Shown here piece by piece: positions 23,390 to 33,984 of a stretch of DNA of 64,000 nucleotides (position 1 is its first letter; each line of letters begins with the position of its first letter). Source of the stretch: Orychophragmus violaceus (Eukaryota > Streptophyta > Magnoliopsida > Brassicales > Brassicaceae); the NCBI GenBank assembly GCA_030180135.1, contig CM058239.1, positions 47,131,270 to 47,195,269 on the forward strand. The letters are read 5' to 3'. The translations under genes and the position numbers were made by a program. The notes under the pieces are model-generated. The model made no database searches and was not told the origin of the DNA. It saw nothing but the letters and a program-made list of their open reading frames with translations.

Positions 23390-23424
23390 GTGTCGATCGA
23401 CGCAAAAGTTGCATCGATCGACAG
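23390..23424 (+). repeat. Paired CGATCG module inside Copia pol, between integrase and RT
   Basis: GTGTCGATCGACGC, 7-bp spacer, GCATCGATCGACAG, then GATCGCGAACC. It sits at the end of an ORF that runs 22920-23489, so the module is read through in frame. Confidence 0.85.
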
Positions 23425-23689
23425 AGATCGCGAACCAAATATTGATTTTGGTTTATGACTTAATTAACTACGGTTTAAATCTTGGTTAATTAGGTCGTGG
23501 TAAAAGTATACATATGAGATATGTGTGCGCGACTTTTACAGAAAACTGAAGCTCGCAGATCCGAAAGGATCCGTCACGAACCCGAGAAATATGGATTTCT
23601 CGTAACCAATTGCCGTGATCTACTGATCATTGAAAGTGACGGGCCTGTGAATTTTGAAGAAGCAATGATGGGCCTTGACTCCGAAAATG

Positions 23690-24498
23690 GCTGAAAGCCG
23701 CTGAATCCGAAAATGGTTATATTCAGATATACAAAGCTAGGTTGGTGGCAAAAGGTTTCAAGTAAATTCATGGTATTGACTATGAAGAAACCTATTCCCA
23801 GTCAACGTGCTTAAGTCCATTCGGATTCTCCTAGCAATCGCCACTCATAATGGTTATGAGATCTGGCAGATGGATGTGAAAACAGTTTTCCTTAAAGGAA
23901 TTCTGAAAAGGATGTGTACGTGACACAACCTGAAGTTTTCATTGATCCTAATGAAGCTAGGAAGATATGCAAGCTTCATCAATCCATTTATGGATTGAAG
24001 CAAGCATCTCGGAGTTGGAATCTTTGTTTTGATAAAGTAATCAAAAAGGTTTGATTTTATCAGAAATAAAGAGGAACCGAATGTTTACAAGATGACTAGT
24101 GGGAGCGCAGTTGCATTTCTGGTATTGTATGTTGATAACATACCACTTCTCGGAAATGAAGTTCCATTGTTTCAGTCTGTTAAGACTTGATTCGAAAGTT
24201 GTTTTTCGATAAAATTATGGGAGAAACCGTATACATTCTTGGAATAAGAATCTATAGAGATAGATTGGATAAGCTAATTGGATTGTGTCAAGATACTTAT
24301 AGTGATAAGGCCTTGCACATGTCCAATATGCAGGATTCCAAGAAGGGCTTCGTGCAAATGACTCTTGGTATTACTCTTAGCAAGACGCAGTGTCTTTCGA
24401 CACACGCTGAGCAAGGGCGAATGAGGGTCAGGCTACTTCTAAAGGCATTAGATGTCTTAAGATGTGATCTTAATTTTAGTGGGAGTCTTTGTTATTAA
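23690..24498 (+). pseudogene. Copia pol: reverse transcriptase remnants
   Basis: RT pieces are recognisable in several frames: KARLVAKGF near 23730, LAIATHNGYEIWQMDVKT near 23830-23885, IYGLKQASRSWN near 23985 and VLYVDN near 24127, the degraded YVDD site. The last open piece (24187-24498) matches the region after the active site and ends early. RNase H is essentially missing. Confidence 0.8.
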
Positions 24499-25280
24499 TT
24501 TTAGTATGATATGATGTTCGTATAAACATAATTTGATTATGTTATTGAAATCTGACATCTGTATTATTTAATAATGGTTATTAAATAATAGTCCCAAAGT
24601 AATTTATGACATTTTATAGGTCATCAAGTATGTGACTTGATCATGAAACCCTATAGATAATAAATGACATAAATTATGTTGGTCCCTGGTCGAGGTTGTT
24701 AAAGTGGGACATTAACAACCACGTGAGACTAGTATGTGAGGTGACTGATGACTAAGTTTCATGGAGTCATTAATAAGAGTATTAAAGTCAATCACATAGA
24801 TATGTGTTGGAGAACACAGGATCGGACATGACCCACTGATGAGAACTCTACGGGATAGTTATATCAGTGTCATGAGAGTTTTCATTACGACTATAGAGTA
24901 TAGTCCTTAGACCTGAGTTCATCATGTTTTCTTACATATGAATTGGTCCGCTTTAACCTTGTCAAACGTCAGCCGTAACTGGTGACTATAAAGGCATTGA
25001 TTGGGCGTATCATGAAGTGTGTGAAGAAACAGGGATGGAACAAGATGGGATTTGTCCCTCCTATATAACAGGAGATAAATATCTCAGGGCCCATCGAAGA
25101 TTTGATACTGAGAAATGTGTGGCCACACTCAAACGAGTTGATTGTCAGTCGTTTGTCTTGTCAGTATAAATCGGATTTCGATGAACATGATCTTGGCTAA
25201 ATAAGGGTGACACAGATCTTGCCTTATGCCAGATCGAGATATAGTGACGAAGGGATTGAAGGAATGGATGATTCCAGTAC

Positions 25281-25291
25281 AAGTGGGAGAT
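25281..25291 (+). other. Polypurine tract of the Copia element
   Basis: AAGTGGGAGAT lies directly before the 3' LTR start at 25292. Confidence 0.8.
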
Positions 25292-25973
25292 TGTTGGGAA
25301 TGTCCTGAAATCTATTGTACTTACTCCAAGTGAAAGTCGTATTGTCGAGATGAGACAATCATATGACACTAGGTAGTCATAATGCTTTGCTAGAAGCCAC
25401 TTATGATCAATGAGTTTAGAACTCATTGCTAGTGTTATATGATCCTACAGGGTCACACACCTAAGCAAACTGGACGTTAAAGACGAGGTTGATCATTAAT
25501 GTAATGATCCAGTGAATGCATATTTGATATGCATTCGATATCAATATTCTGGGGCAGTGTCGATCGATGCAGATAGTGCATCGATCGATGCAACTCGCGG
25601 ATTAATCAGATTAATTCGGTTTAATCGTTGGTTAATTCCGTTATGGTTTAAGTCGACATATATAAGATATATGGTCGACCTAAACTGACAACAAACCTAT
25701 TTCACAGCCACCAGAACACAGATAGAAACCTCTCTTGAGATTGGATCTCTATAGGCACTAGCATCCCTCCTGTTCAGTTTGTGTGCGTGTGGATACCAGT
25801 AGAGGCGCAACATTTGAGGCGCTTCGTGATCTCGATTATCTGCAAATCTTCCGCTGCTAATCATCAGGTAAATCTGAGATCTCATAGATTCAATTACTTG
25901 AACCCTAGATCCTAGGCTCGGAATTCAGACCAGGGTTGCCTAATTGGATTAGGAACTGCTAGAAATTCCTTCA
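25292..25973 (+). repeat. 3' LTR of the Copia element
   Basis: It is 682 bp, the same length as the 5' LTR with no indels and three mismatches by eye. It carries the module pair at 25557-25591. Confidence 0.94.
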
Positions 25974-25978
25974 CCTTG
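25974..25978. repeat. Target-site duplication CCTTG, right copy
   Basis: It matches 19144-19148. Confidence 0.92.
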
Positions 25979-26985
25979 TTCTGTTTCCCAAGAATATAGG
26001 GCATTTATGCTACTCATGGGAAAGCTGTAAACAGTGAAAACACTTCTTACATACTCGTTCATATTCCACTTTTATGATCGATGTCCCACCATTCGGTAGG
26101 TTTAAAACCTTGGTATCGCGTACGGGTTGTGATAAATCCAAATCCACAAGCACACGGACATACTCATGTAAGTGTGGCTTTTCAGGATCTTATTCAATGT
26201 CCTTAACATATCCGACTGCTTCTGCTAACCTCTTAATCGTCCCCAGCGTGAAATGATTAAGCGGTATCTTCCATACTCATATCCAAACCAGTTTTCGGGT
26301 ATTTTGGTGGAGGCGATTCCATCCATCGATCCATAACCATTCCCCAGTCATCGAATTTCCAGAAGCCATGTTTCATGACCGTGCGGATATTTGTTTCCAG
26401 ATCAAAAACGAACTGAAAACTCTCACAAGTAAGGGCAATTCCACGCACACGTTCATAAACTTTCCATATGTTCATCATGATCTTAGGCATATGACCCATG
26501 TTTTGTGCATCAGGGTTGAGGAGAGGGCCCACCAAACTCTTAGCATTCCTATCCGCCATACTGAAATCGTCATCTGTTGGCAAATCAATAGGTAAGTCTT
26601 CCTCAAATATCATTGTGCTCATCGCTTGGTGCAGTAGATGATCCATCAAAAGTAGGAAAAAAATTTCTTTAGATGATTTTGTCGCTCTACGTTTTGTGAA
26701 GAAAGAAATATGTGACGGCTGCAGGATAAACCCTAGATAAACAGAGAATATCTTTGAAGATCGTTGAAGATAATAACGAAATCAAGAAATTTTCCAATAT
26801 TTCTTGCCAGAGAAAGGAAAAAAAACTCATTCAAATCTTTTGCCGGCAAGATATGATATCTTCCGTAGATATACTCTCCTCCTATTGATTGAAGTAAACC
26901 CTTCAAACGAAAGAGAGAGACCTAAGCCAAAATTCGACTCCATCGAGATTTTGTCGTTCAGAGTAAAACTAATTTAAATGTTACT
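25979..26985 (-). pseudogene. LINE 5' UTR and ORF1 N-terminal part (DUF4283 plus zinc knuckle)
   Basis: The minus-strand ATG is at 26647-26649. The N-terminal part holds a DUF4283-type domain (SLVGPLLNPDAQN, VYERVRGIALT, MKHGFWKFDDWGMVM). It continues with YVRVLVDLDLSQP and a CCHC knuckle (CFHCLQLSHE, then HKC) near 26010-26040, interrupted by a TAG at a Gln position. There is also at least one frame change near 26260. The DNA up to about 26985 is the presumed 5' UTR. ORF1 binds LINE RNA in the cytoplasm. Confidence 0.8.
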
Positions 26986-27450
26986 CCTTTCCCCATTTTC
27001 ATTCTCTTCTTAACTTTCACTTTTTATAATAAATAAAAAATTTATTTGATTCTCCTCACTTTTGTCAGATTATTACTTTACCTTTACATTTAGAACACCT
27101 AAATATTTGTTGCAATTTGCATAACGAATTCGGAATAATATTTAACTTGCACATCATATAATCTTTCTGATCTTCTTTAGTGTTCAAATAGTAGTAGGCT
27201 TTTTTTAAACTAAAAAGAATTATTATAATGTTTTTCCTCTTATAATCACCTTTAGAATTTATATTTACCACGTAAAATGCTAATAAATAGAATATCCTCC
27301 TCAATGTTTTAAACTTTCAATAGATTCTACTTCTTTGTTTTAACTTTTTCAGCTTGAAGCTTGTGCCGTCACCAGAGTTAGTCAACAAGTGATAGTAGAC
27401 AAAATCAAGAGACAATTAGGTCTAAGTTTCTTGCATCAAACCGGAAACAT
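26986..27450. other. AT-rich intergenic DNA, no gene recognised
   Basis: The stretch is AT-rich with short open frames that look random. I see no motif of note. Confidence 0.5.
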
Positions 27451-27461
27451 AAGATAGGACA
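27451..27461. repeat. Candidate LINE target-site duplication AAGATAGGACA, left copy
   Basis: An identical 11-mer at 30428-30438 directly follows the LINE A-tail. The competing reading is that LINE homology might extend left of 27451; I see only weak support for that. Confidence 0.5.
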
Positions 27462-30427
27462 TATGGAGTATTTTAGAGACATGTTCATGAGTTTGAATAC
27501 ATATGATATGTAGTATTTGTTTGACAGTTTCAAAGGACAGGTCACTGAGGAAATGAATACACTACTTACTGCCCCCGTTACTGCAGTCGAAATCCAAAAA
27601 TCTGTGTTTGCTATCAAGGGAAGTAGTGCCCCAGAGGAAGATGGATTTACGGGTGTGTTTTACAAGCAATTCTGGCACATTGTAGGTCCAAAGATAATCG
27701 AGGAAGTGCAGCAATTCCTTACATCATCCATTTTACCAAGCGGCTGGAACCATACCCAATTATGCCTCCTTCCAAAGATTCAGAAACCGTCGGAGATGAA
27801 GGATATGTGACCTATTAGTTTGTGCTCAGATCACTACAAGATAATATCCAACCTTCTCTGCTCTCGATTTAAACAAGTATTACCAAATATTGTGTCGGAC
27901 ACGCAAGGCGCCTTTGTATCTGGTCGGCTTATAACAGATAACGTGATTTTGGCCCACGAAATGGTTCACGGTTTGAGAACCAAAGATAGTGTTGCTGAGA
28001 AGTTCATGGCAGTAAAAACCGGCATGTCGAAAGCTTACGATCATGTCGAATGGTGTTTCCTGGAAACATTCATGGAAAAATGAACTTCGACAGAATATGG
28101 GTGAGGTGGATAATGTCATGTGTAAGCTCGGTAACATACTCCATCCTTCTTAACGGTAGATCTCATGGTTTTATCAAACCTGAACGAGGGATGCGACAAG
28201 GCGACCCCTTATCCCCATTTCTCTTCACCTTGTGTGCTGAAGCTTTGGTGAATCGTCTGAACCAGGCGGAGCTAACAAATCACATACATGGCATTCAACT
28301 AACCAGTCAAGCCCGGCAGTCCACCATTTTCTCTTTGCCGATGACAGCTTGCTTATGTGTCAAGCCAACACCGACGAAAGTCGGGAAATAGTTTGATGCT
28401 TAAAAATGTACGGAGATGCTTCTGGACAGATTATTAATCTCCAGAAATCATCGATTATCTTCGGGGCAAAGATTGATGAAAACGTTCAAAGAGAAGTGAA
28501 ACATATTCTTGGGATCGAAAAGGAAGGTGGGGATGGTTTCTACCTTGGTTTACCGGAATGTTTCAAAGGTTCAAAAAAAAAGCTGTTGAGCTTTATAAGG
28601 GAGAAACTCCAAGGAAGGATGCACGGATGGTTCTCCAAATCTCTATCCCAAGGAAATAAAGAGATATTAATCAAATCGATATGCATGGCCCTTCCAATCT
28701 ATCCAATGTCGGTTTTTAAGCTCCCAAAAGACCTCTGTGATAGACTTATAAGTGCGATGACTGAATTTTGGTGAAGCAGTAATAGCAACAAGAAAAACAT
28801 TCGATAGATAGCGTGGCGGAAACTTTGTAGAAGAAAAGAATATAAATAAACCGGTTCAACCAAGTTTTGCTTGACAAACAAGCTTGGAGGATATACAACA
28901 ATCCGAACTCACTGCTAAATAGGATTTTGAAAGCAAGATACTTCAAAAATAGCACATTTCTTGACTGTGAAACGGGTACGCGGCCGTCGTATGCTTGGAA
29001 AAGCATTTTACATGGAAGAGAAGTTGTAAGGCAAGGACTAGTCAGATCTATTGGGAATGGGGTGAACACTAATGTTTGGATGCATAACTGGATCGTCGAC
29101 ACCATTCCAAGACCACCGATGTACCGAAGCAATAGCAATATTGATCTCACCTTAACGGTGGCTAATATGTTAATTCCCAACTCAGCCATATGGGATGTTA
29201 ACAAGGTCTACCAAGCGTTCACCACACAAGATGCAAATTTAATTCTGAGAATGAAACCTGTGCTACAAAGGGAAGACTCAGATATATGGGGGTTCACAAA
29301 AACAGGATTATACACTACTCAAAGTGGTTATCGCCTACTGGATTCGCATGCCTCTGCTCAGCTCCCATCGCCTGCACCTATTGAAAGAAAACTATGGCGG
29401 AGAATCTGAAAAATCCGTATGTTGCCAAAAATCAGACAATCCATCTGGAAATCACTTGTCATCAAGGGGCTTGCAACTGGATACTTTGTGCCCATACTGT
29501 GCATCAGGTGTACAAACCATTAACCACATGCTGTTTACTTGCCAATTTGCTCAGGAAGTATGGAAGAGAGCAAAGCTCAAGGAGCCGACACATGGATTCT
29601 CCAACAATTCTACTTTCCTCAACATATACCATGTGATCATGCTCGACTAACGCAGGCCGCTCTGGAAAGGAAGGAATGCTCTGGTATTCGAAAAAATGAG
29701 ACTCAGTCCACAGGCTGTTTGGGACAAGGCTCAAGATGATGCTGACATTTGGTACAAAACAAATACAGAGGATGGCCAGGAAGTTCAGAAAGACAGACTC
29801 AAACATGTTAAAGACAGACCCAATGATCTCAATAGTGGAGCAGCGTGGATCCTAAGAAATCATCTAGGAGAAACAATCTGCCATGGCAGAAACTCCTTTA
29901 CCCATGTTCGATCTATGAGAGAGTGTGAGATGCTGACTATGTCATGGACTGTGGAAAGCGTGCGATACAAATGTGTGATCTTTGAATCTAACTTCATAGA
30001 AGCAAGGCAACTACTTCTCGCCCCTCATCTCTTTCCAGACATGTCTTTACTATCTTCTTCAATCCTTGCGGCATTGAATTCTCTTGAGAGCTTCTGTTGC
30101 TCTCACGTTGTCCCAAATAGAAACAGGATAGCTGAGGCCATTGCTAACAGTGTGACCAGGGATAATAGGTCCCTTCTGGCTCCGACATTTAACCGCGTCG
30201 GAAGCTCAATCTTCAGGGAGCTCTTAAATCTTTCCTCATCTGCGGAGGTTATCTGTTCTGCAGAAAGTTCATGAGTTTTGCCTGGGCATTATACCTACTG
30301 GTATCCTGTTCCTTTGTGTTTTTGTGTTCTGTTTCTCTGTTTCCTCTCCTTCGTGGAGCTTGTAATATTTTACCGAAAACATTGATTGTTCTAGTTGAAT
30401 GAAACAAGCAGCGTTAGAAGAAAAAAA
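27462..30427 (+). mobile_element. 5'-truncated L1-type LINE, plus strand
   Basis: ORF2 sequence begins part-way, just before the RT (YFRDMF). It runs through RT, zf-RVT and an RNase H-like tail to a short A-run at 30421-30429. 5' truncation, an A-tail and a candidate 11-bp duplication fit target-primed reverse transcription. Confidence 0.8.
27465..30274 (+). pseudogene. LINE ORF2 remnant: RT, zf-RVT, RNase H-like
   Basis: RT pieces include SSAPEEDGFTGVFYKQFW (27630-27675), DTQGAFVSGRLITDNV (27898-27945), RQGDPLSPFLF (28195-28230) and FADD at 28334-28345 in a shifted frame. A zf-RVT cluster (CPYC ... HMLFTC) lies at 29490-29545 and an RVT_3-like RNase H domain at 29696-30274. Breaks include a TGA near 27808, frameshifts near 28070 and 28330-28390, and others near 29405 and 29650. 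It is homologous to, but clearly diverged from, the minus-strand LINE at 8297-11703. Confidence 0.82.
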
Positions 30428-30438
30428 AAGATAGGACA
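30428..30438. repeat. Candidate LINE target-site duplication AAGATAGGACA, right copy
   Basis: It follows the A-run and is identical to 27451-27461. Confidence 0.5.
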
Positions 30439-31217
30439 AGACAGGCAACTTCAAGAATGTAATTGTACTTGTATGTGTATAAGCTAGATGAGAGTTAAAA
30501 GGCAATGATTTAAAGCTCTCACAATGCAGAAAAAGACTGTTAAGGTGGCTGCTCTATTAGAGCGAGATATATAGAGCAGAAGAAAGTGGTCGGAGAGAAT
30601 CAGGTATTTCATCAATCTAGAGCAGAAGCATGTGTTGGTGGAGTTTCTGCAATCACATACCGTACTTTTCATGTAATCTTCCCTGTTTTGATGTTATTAC
30701 CAAAGTTTGTTTATGACTTTTCCACACAAAGCCAGTGATTTTCTGATGATTGAGGAACATACAAGTAAATCTTCTTCCAAATCAATTCTTAGATCAAAAA
30801 CCCATCAAATAGTTTCTTGTTTGCTACAATTTTATTATAATCACACCTGTGGCCACAAAACAAATATGTTTGTACACAAATGAGACATGAAAGATCATTG
30901 ATAGGACTAGAGTAGTAAACAGATCACAACTCTCTTTTGCATAAGATACTAATAATCAAGTATCATTCCTCTGCTTCTACTTAGAATGTCGATTGCAAGC
31001 AAAGTTTAACAGTTTCTGAGACGCCTGTCCACATCGGCATCATTGTTCTCTACTTCTCTCCAACCTTCTTTGTTGAACAGATAAACCTTTAATGGCTTAT
31101 CAATCATCCAATTCACAGTTTACAAACTCTTCAATCGGATTTCACTTTCATACATTTAAGATGGGATTTTTGCACAAACTCCATTGCTTCTGCAATTGAC
31201 ATACATGAACCGTCTTA
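30439..31217. other. Downstream region of the PORR gene
   Basis: This is non-repetitive AT-rich DNA with no ORF of interest. It probably includes the 3' UTR and terminator of the minus-strand gene, but no clear poly(A) signal can be chosen. Confidence 0.4.
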
Positions 31218-32441
31218 TCATTTTCCCAGAATTGGTAAGACCCAATCTCCATCTCTCTGTCCTTCCCAATCTTCATGAGAGCATATCTCAACATCTCTCT
31301 TCTCTTCATGAAGTTCTCTAGAGTGACGCTTTTCCAACAGCACAAGATCCAGCATTTTCCTCCGCACATTGTAAATTGGATTTGGCTCAATCAAACAGCC
31401 TTTGCTATAAGCTTCTCTAAGAAACAAAGTCTGACTACTTCCTTTCGTTGATACATAGAAAATCCCAGGATGCTTCAATATTACTTCCCTCAAGTTTACT
31501 TCGATTCCAAGATCCTTTCGAAAATGAGCTAGTCTCTCAACTTCAACCATTTTCTCTACAGTCAAGCTCAGAAGCTCGTGGATAACCGCAACAACTCGCT
31601 TCTCGAATCTCTCTACACTGCGTGGAATCTCCTTTCTTTCGTAAGGCTTTACATAAGGGATCCTTTGCCAATTCCTTAACTCTTCTCTGAATCCTTTCCC
31701 AATCTTGAACCCTGTAGGAAGATTAATAGGAAACGCATAATTCGTCTCAAACTCACTCAACCACTTCTCTCTATATTCAACTTCTCTCCACTCATCAACT
31801 TTTGCCACACACAAACTCTCATCTCCAGCAACTAGTTCCAAACTCTCCAAATCAACTAACTTAAAATCTGTAGTATACTTAGCCAGAATCGAATCTCGAA
31901 AATCCTCGGGCAAACCTAGTTCCTTTCTAATCAACCTCAAAGCATGAACTCGAAGAACACCTTTTCTAGACATCAACAACAACTTCTTTATTTTCTTCAC
32001 TGTATCAACCTCACACTCTCTAATCACATTCTCTTCTTCCTCAATCACTTCCTTCAGTTTTTCAGTAATCCTACAACACAAATTCCTCCGACAAGGATGT
32101 TTAAAGATCTCAAAAGCGTGAGTATACTTACCCACAAAAGCTCCAATGCTTACATTCAAACCAACGAGATTCTTCCATCGAGACATTAGCTGCAAAGACA
32201 CAAAAGAACCACGCTTTTTGTAACTCATGAGTTTCGAAATCTCGAGAATGATGCTTAGCTTCCTAATCTGAACAATGAGTTTGTCTAATCGATTATCTCT
32301 TGTTCGATTCTCTAACCTAGTTTGCGCTGAATCTACAGGCTTTAGCCATCTCCTCTGATTATAAAAGTAAAGAGGGCATAAAGATGATAACTTTTGCTGA
32401 GATAAAACTTCTCTAATGCTACTATATCTTAGAGAATTCAT
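31218..32441 (-). CDS. PORR-domain protein (plant organellar RNA recognition / WTF-type), probable group II intron splicing factor
   Basis: This intact, intronless ORF of 407 residues starts at ATG 32439-32441. The first 35 or so residues are rich in Ser, Arg and Leu and poor in acids (MNSLRYSSIREVLSQQKL), as in a mitochondrial or chloroplast targeting peptide. A PORR domain follows over roughly residues 45-370. It has the family's pattern of basic helices, LGL/VGLNVSIGAFVGKYTHAFE near 110-130, FKHPCRRN near 133, ELGLPEDFRDSIL near 190 and HPGIFYVSTKG near 328. Length suits the family (about 380-500). PORR proteins such as WTF1 and WTF9 bind organellar introns and promote splicing. Older annotations mislabel the family as ubiquitin C-terminal hydrolases. 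I cannot assign an ortholog, target RNA or organelle from sequence alone. It is the only clearly functional host gene in the window. Confidence 0.88.
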   Translation of the reverse strand: MNSLRYSSIREVLSQQKLSSLCPLYFYNQRRWLKPVDSAQTRLENRTRDNRLDKLIVQIRKLSIILEISKLMSYKKRGSFVSLQLMSRWKNLVGLNVSIGAFVGKYTHAFEIFKHPCRRNLCCRITEKLKEVIEEEENVIRECEVDTVKKIKKLLLMSRKGVLRVHALRLIRKELGLPEDFRDSILAKYTTDFKLVDLESLELVAGDESLCVAKVDEWREVEYREKWLSEFETNYAFPINLPTGFKIGKGFREELRNWQRIPYVKPYERKEIPRSVERFEKRVVAVIHELLSLTVEKMVEVERLAHFRKDLGIEVNLREVILKHPGIFYVSTKGSSQTLFLREAYSKGCLIEPNPIYNVRRKMLDLVLLEKRHSRELHEEKRDVEICSHEDWEGQRDGDWVLPILGK

Positions 32442-32550
32442 TTCTTTTCTGAAATTTGGGAAGAAGAAACACTTTTAAATCGACAATCCCATCGCCGTTT
32501 CTACAAGACCGGTTTCCGAAATTAGGGTGTCGACGAAGCGACTTTGGAAT

Positions 32551-32558
32551 TAGGGTTT
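32551..32558 (-). promoter_or_regulatory. Telobox-like motif in the PORR gene leader
   Basis: AAACCCTA on minus, about 110 bp upstream of the ATG. A second partial copy (ACCCTAAT) lies near 32521. Teloboxes are frequent upstream of plant translation and organelle-biogenesis genes. Confidence 0.5.
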
Positions 32559-32602
32559 CATTGACTAGAGCATCGCTGTAAATTTCTTGGGAGGACGAAT
32601 TT

Positions 32603-32626
32603 GAGAGAGAGAGAGAGAGAGAGAGA
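32603..32626. repeat. (GA)12 microsatellite, CT-rich on the gene's sense strand
   Basis: Twelve GA units lie about 160 bp upstream of the PORR ATG. CT-rich tracts of this kind are common in plant 5' UTRs and core promoters. Confidence 0.85.
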
Positions 32627-32710
32627 AAATCAGACGCTGAAAGAATTTAGAAAAATATAATTGAAAAAAGATTTTAAAAATGGTGAGAGATAACCAAAAA
32701 TAGGATCATA

Positions 32711-33511
32711 GGCTCTGAATGGTGACAACGGATCAAGCGGTGCAGGATAAGCGGATCAGACGGTGTGGAACCGTTCAAGTGCGGTTTGTACGAAAGAAAC
32801 GCACTATGCAGAATAAGTGTGGTTAGTGCGGAACAAGCGGTACGTAAAAATATTTGAATGGTGAAAATAAGCTGTATGCAGTACAAAATAAATGTTTGAA
32901 TGGTAAACATTACAAGCGGTGCGGGATACATATTAAAATAAATATTCGAATAAAAAATAAAATCTGAATTATTGAAACTTAAATTAATTATTTTTAAAAT
33001 AATATAAATATTTCCAAACTAACCAGATTTTATTTCGGTTCATTTTGGTTGTTTCCATTTTTGATTCGGTTCAATTATTTTTCTAAGTTTTTGTATAATT
33101 TAATATATCCGATTTAAAAATGAGATATAATTATTCAAATTATTAAATAGAAAAAAACTAAATAGTTATTCGGTATAGTCAAACCGAACTAAATCAATAA
33201 CCAAAATTAAATCATATATTGTATTTTTATTTAGGATAAAAACATAAAATTTTAATTATTCTCTCATCTAATTATATGGTGTTTAAATACAGTAGTTTTT
33301 TATTTTAAAAAGTGAAACGCACCTAATATTTTTGTGAACCACTACATATGTGGTGTGTTCTACTCCTTGTGCGGTCGAAGAACAAGTGGAACACTTGTTA
33401 TTTTTTATTTTTTCTTTTTATATTGAAATTACATGTTGTGACATTGTTGAATGGTGAACAATTTCTTTTACGCCATGTGCGTTCTTTGATACGCTGCAAA
33501 CATTCATTACC
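32711..33511. mobile_element. Non-autonomous PIF/Harbinger-like element (candidate)
   Basis: The left end GGCTCTGAATGGTGACAACG and the reverse complement of the right end (GGTAATGAATGTTTGCAGCG) match imperfectly over about 25 bp, including a shared TGAATG and ATCAA. ATA flanks both ends (32708-32710, 33512-33514), a 3-bp duplication as in Harbinger elements. The subterminal DNA is rich in GCGGT and the interior is AT-rich with no ORF. Confidence 0.45.
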
Positions 33512-33792
33512 ATAATCTCTGGTGGCCCTCAAGGCTAATCAAAATTCTCAAAAAATCCTTTTTCATTTTTTTTAACATTAAAAATGTGGTCATTTTCGTT
33601 TTTGACCTTAATATTTTGAGAAATTTTCAACCCAACTTAATTCTACCCACCCGAAACCAACTAACCCAACTCATTTAGTGGATCCCTCATCTAAATCGAC
33701 TTATCTCCCCCTAAATCTAAATCAACAAGAGAAAGTTTGACCCACCTATCTCATCCCTCCATTTTGCATCCTCCTCATCTTCTTCGTCAGAG

Positions 33793-33984
33793 ATGCCTCT
33801 CTGCACATCTTTGATTTCCCCGGCGGAAGATCACCAGGTCGGATTGTCTAGAGACGGAAGCGGAGGTGCTCAAGAGATCGTAGTCATCGATCGGCTAGGA
33901 GAATACACAACCATGTGCCGATGGACTGTCGAGAACTTCACACCATCAGATCATAATCTTTGTGGCCTGCGATTTCAAAGATGA
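33793..33984 (+). pseudogene. Fragment of a MATH/TRAF-like protein gene, first exon
   Basis: The ATG at 33793 opens 63 codons. Residues 26-50 (AQEIVVIDRLGEYTTMCRWT, then VENF) match the start of the MATH domain of large plant TRAF-like proteins. The match dissolves after about residue 52, where the conserved continuation of the domain is missing. It is too short to fold as a MATH domain, so it is a captured or decayed fragment. Confidence 0.55.

Larger units (their letters stand above)
19149..25973 (+). mobile_element. Ty1/Copia LTR retrotransposon, young insertion with decayed coding region
   Basis: The order gag, integrase, RT is that of Copia. The LTRs are 682 bp each, start TGTTGGGAATG and end ATTCCTTCA. 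By eye they differ at only three bases (C/G in GAGGTTCATC, T/C in TGTGTGTGTG, G/A in GGCGCAGCAT). The element has an initiator-Met-type primer site, a polypurine tract and a 5-bp target duplication. In contrast, pol is riddled with frameshifts and stops. It holds nine paired CGATCG modules, including one in each LTR and two inside pol. Confidence 0.93.
8297..26985 (-). mobile_element. L1-type LINE, minus strand, split by two LTR retrotransposons and 3'-truncated
   Basis: Three blocks are collinear on the minus strand: 26985-25979 (5' UTR, ORF1 with DUF4283 and zinc knuckle), 19143-17836 (ORF1 tail and start of the endonuclease), and 11703-8297 (rest of the endonuclease, RT, zf-RVT, RNase H-like). 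The blocks sum to about 5.7 kb, close to a full plant L1. Insertions with 5-bp target duplications separate them. The 5' end near 26985 is approximate, set by the change to AT-rich DNA. The 3' tail and poly(A) lie beyond the Tat insertion, outside the window. Confidence 0.85.

Noticed and set aside
33883..33900. ATCGATCGGC near the MATH fragment as another CGATCG module
   Set aside because: Single, not palindromic beyond the core and without a partner 20-22 bp away; chance match.
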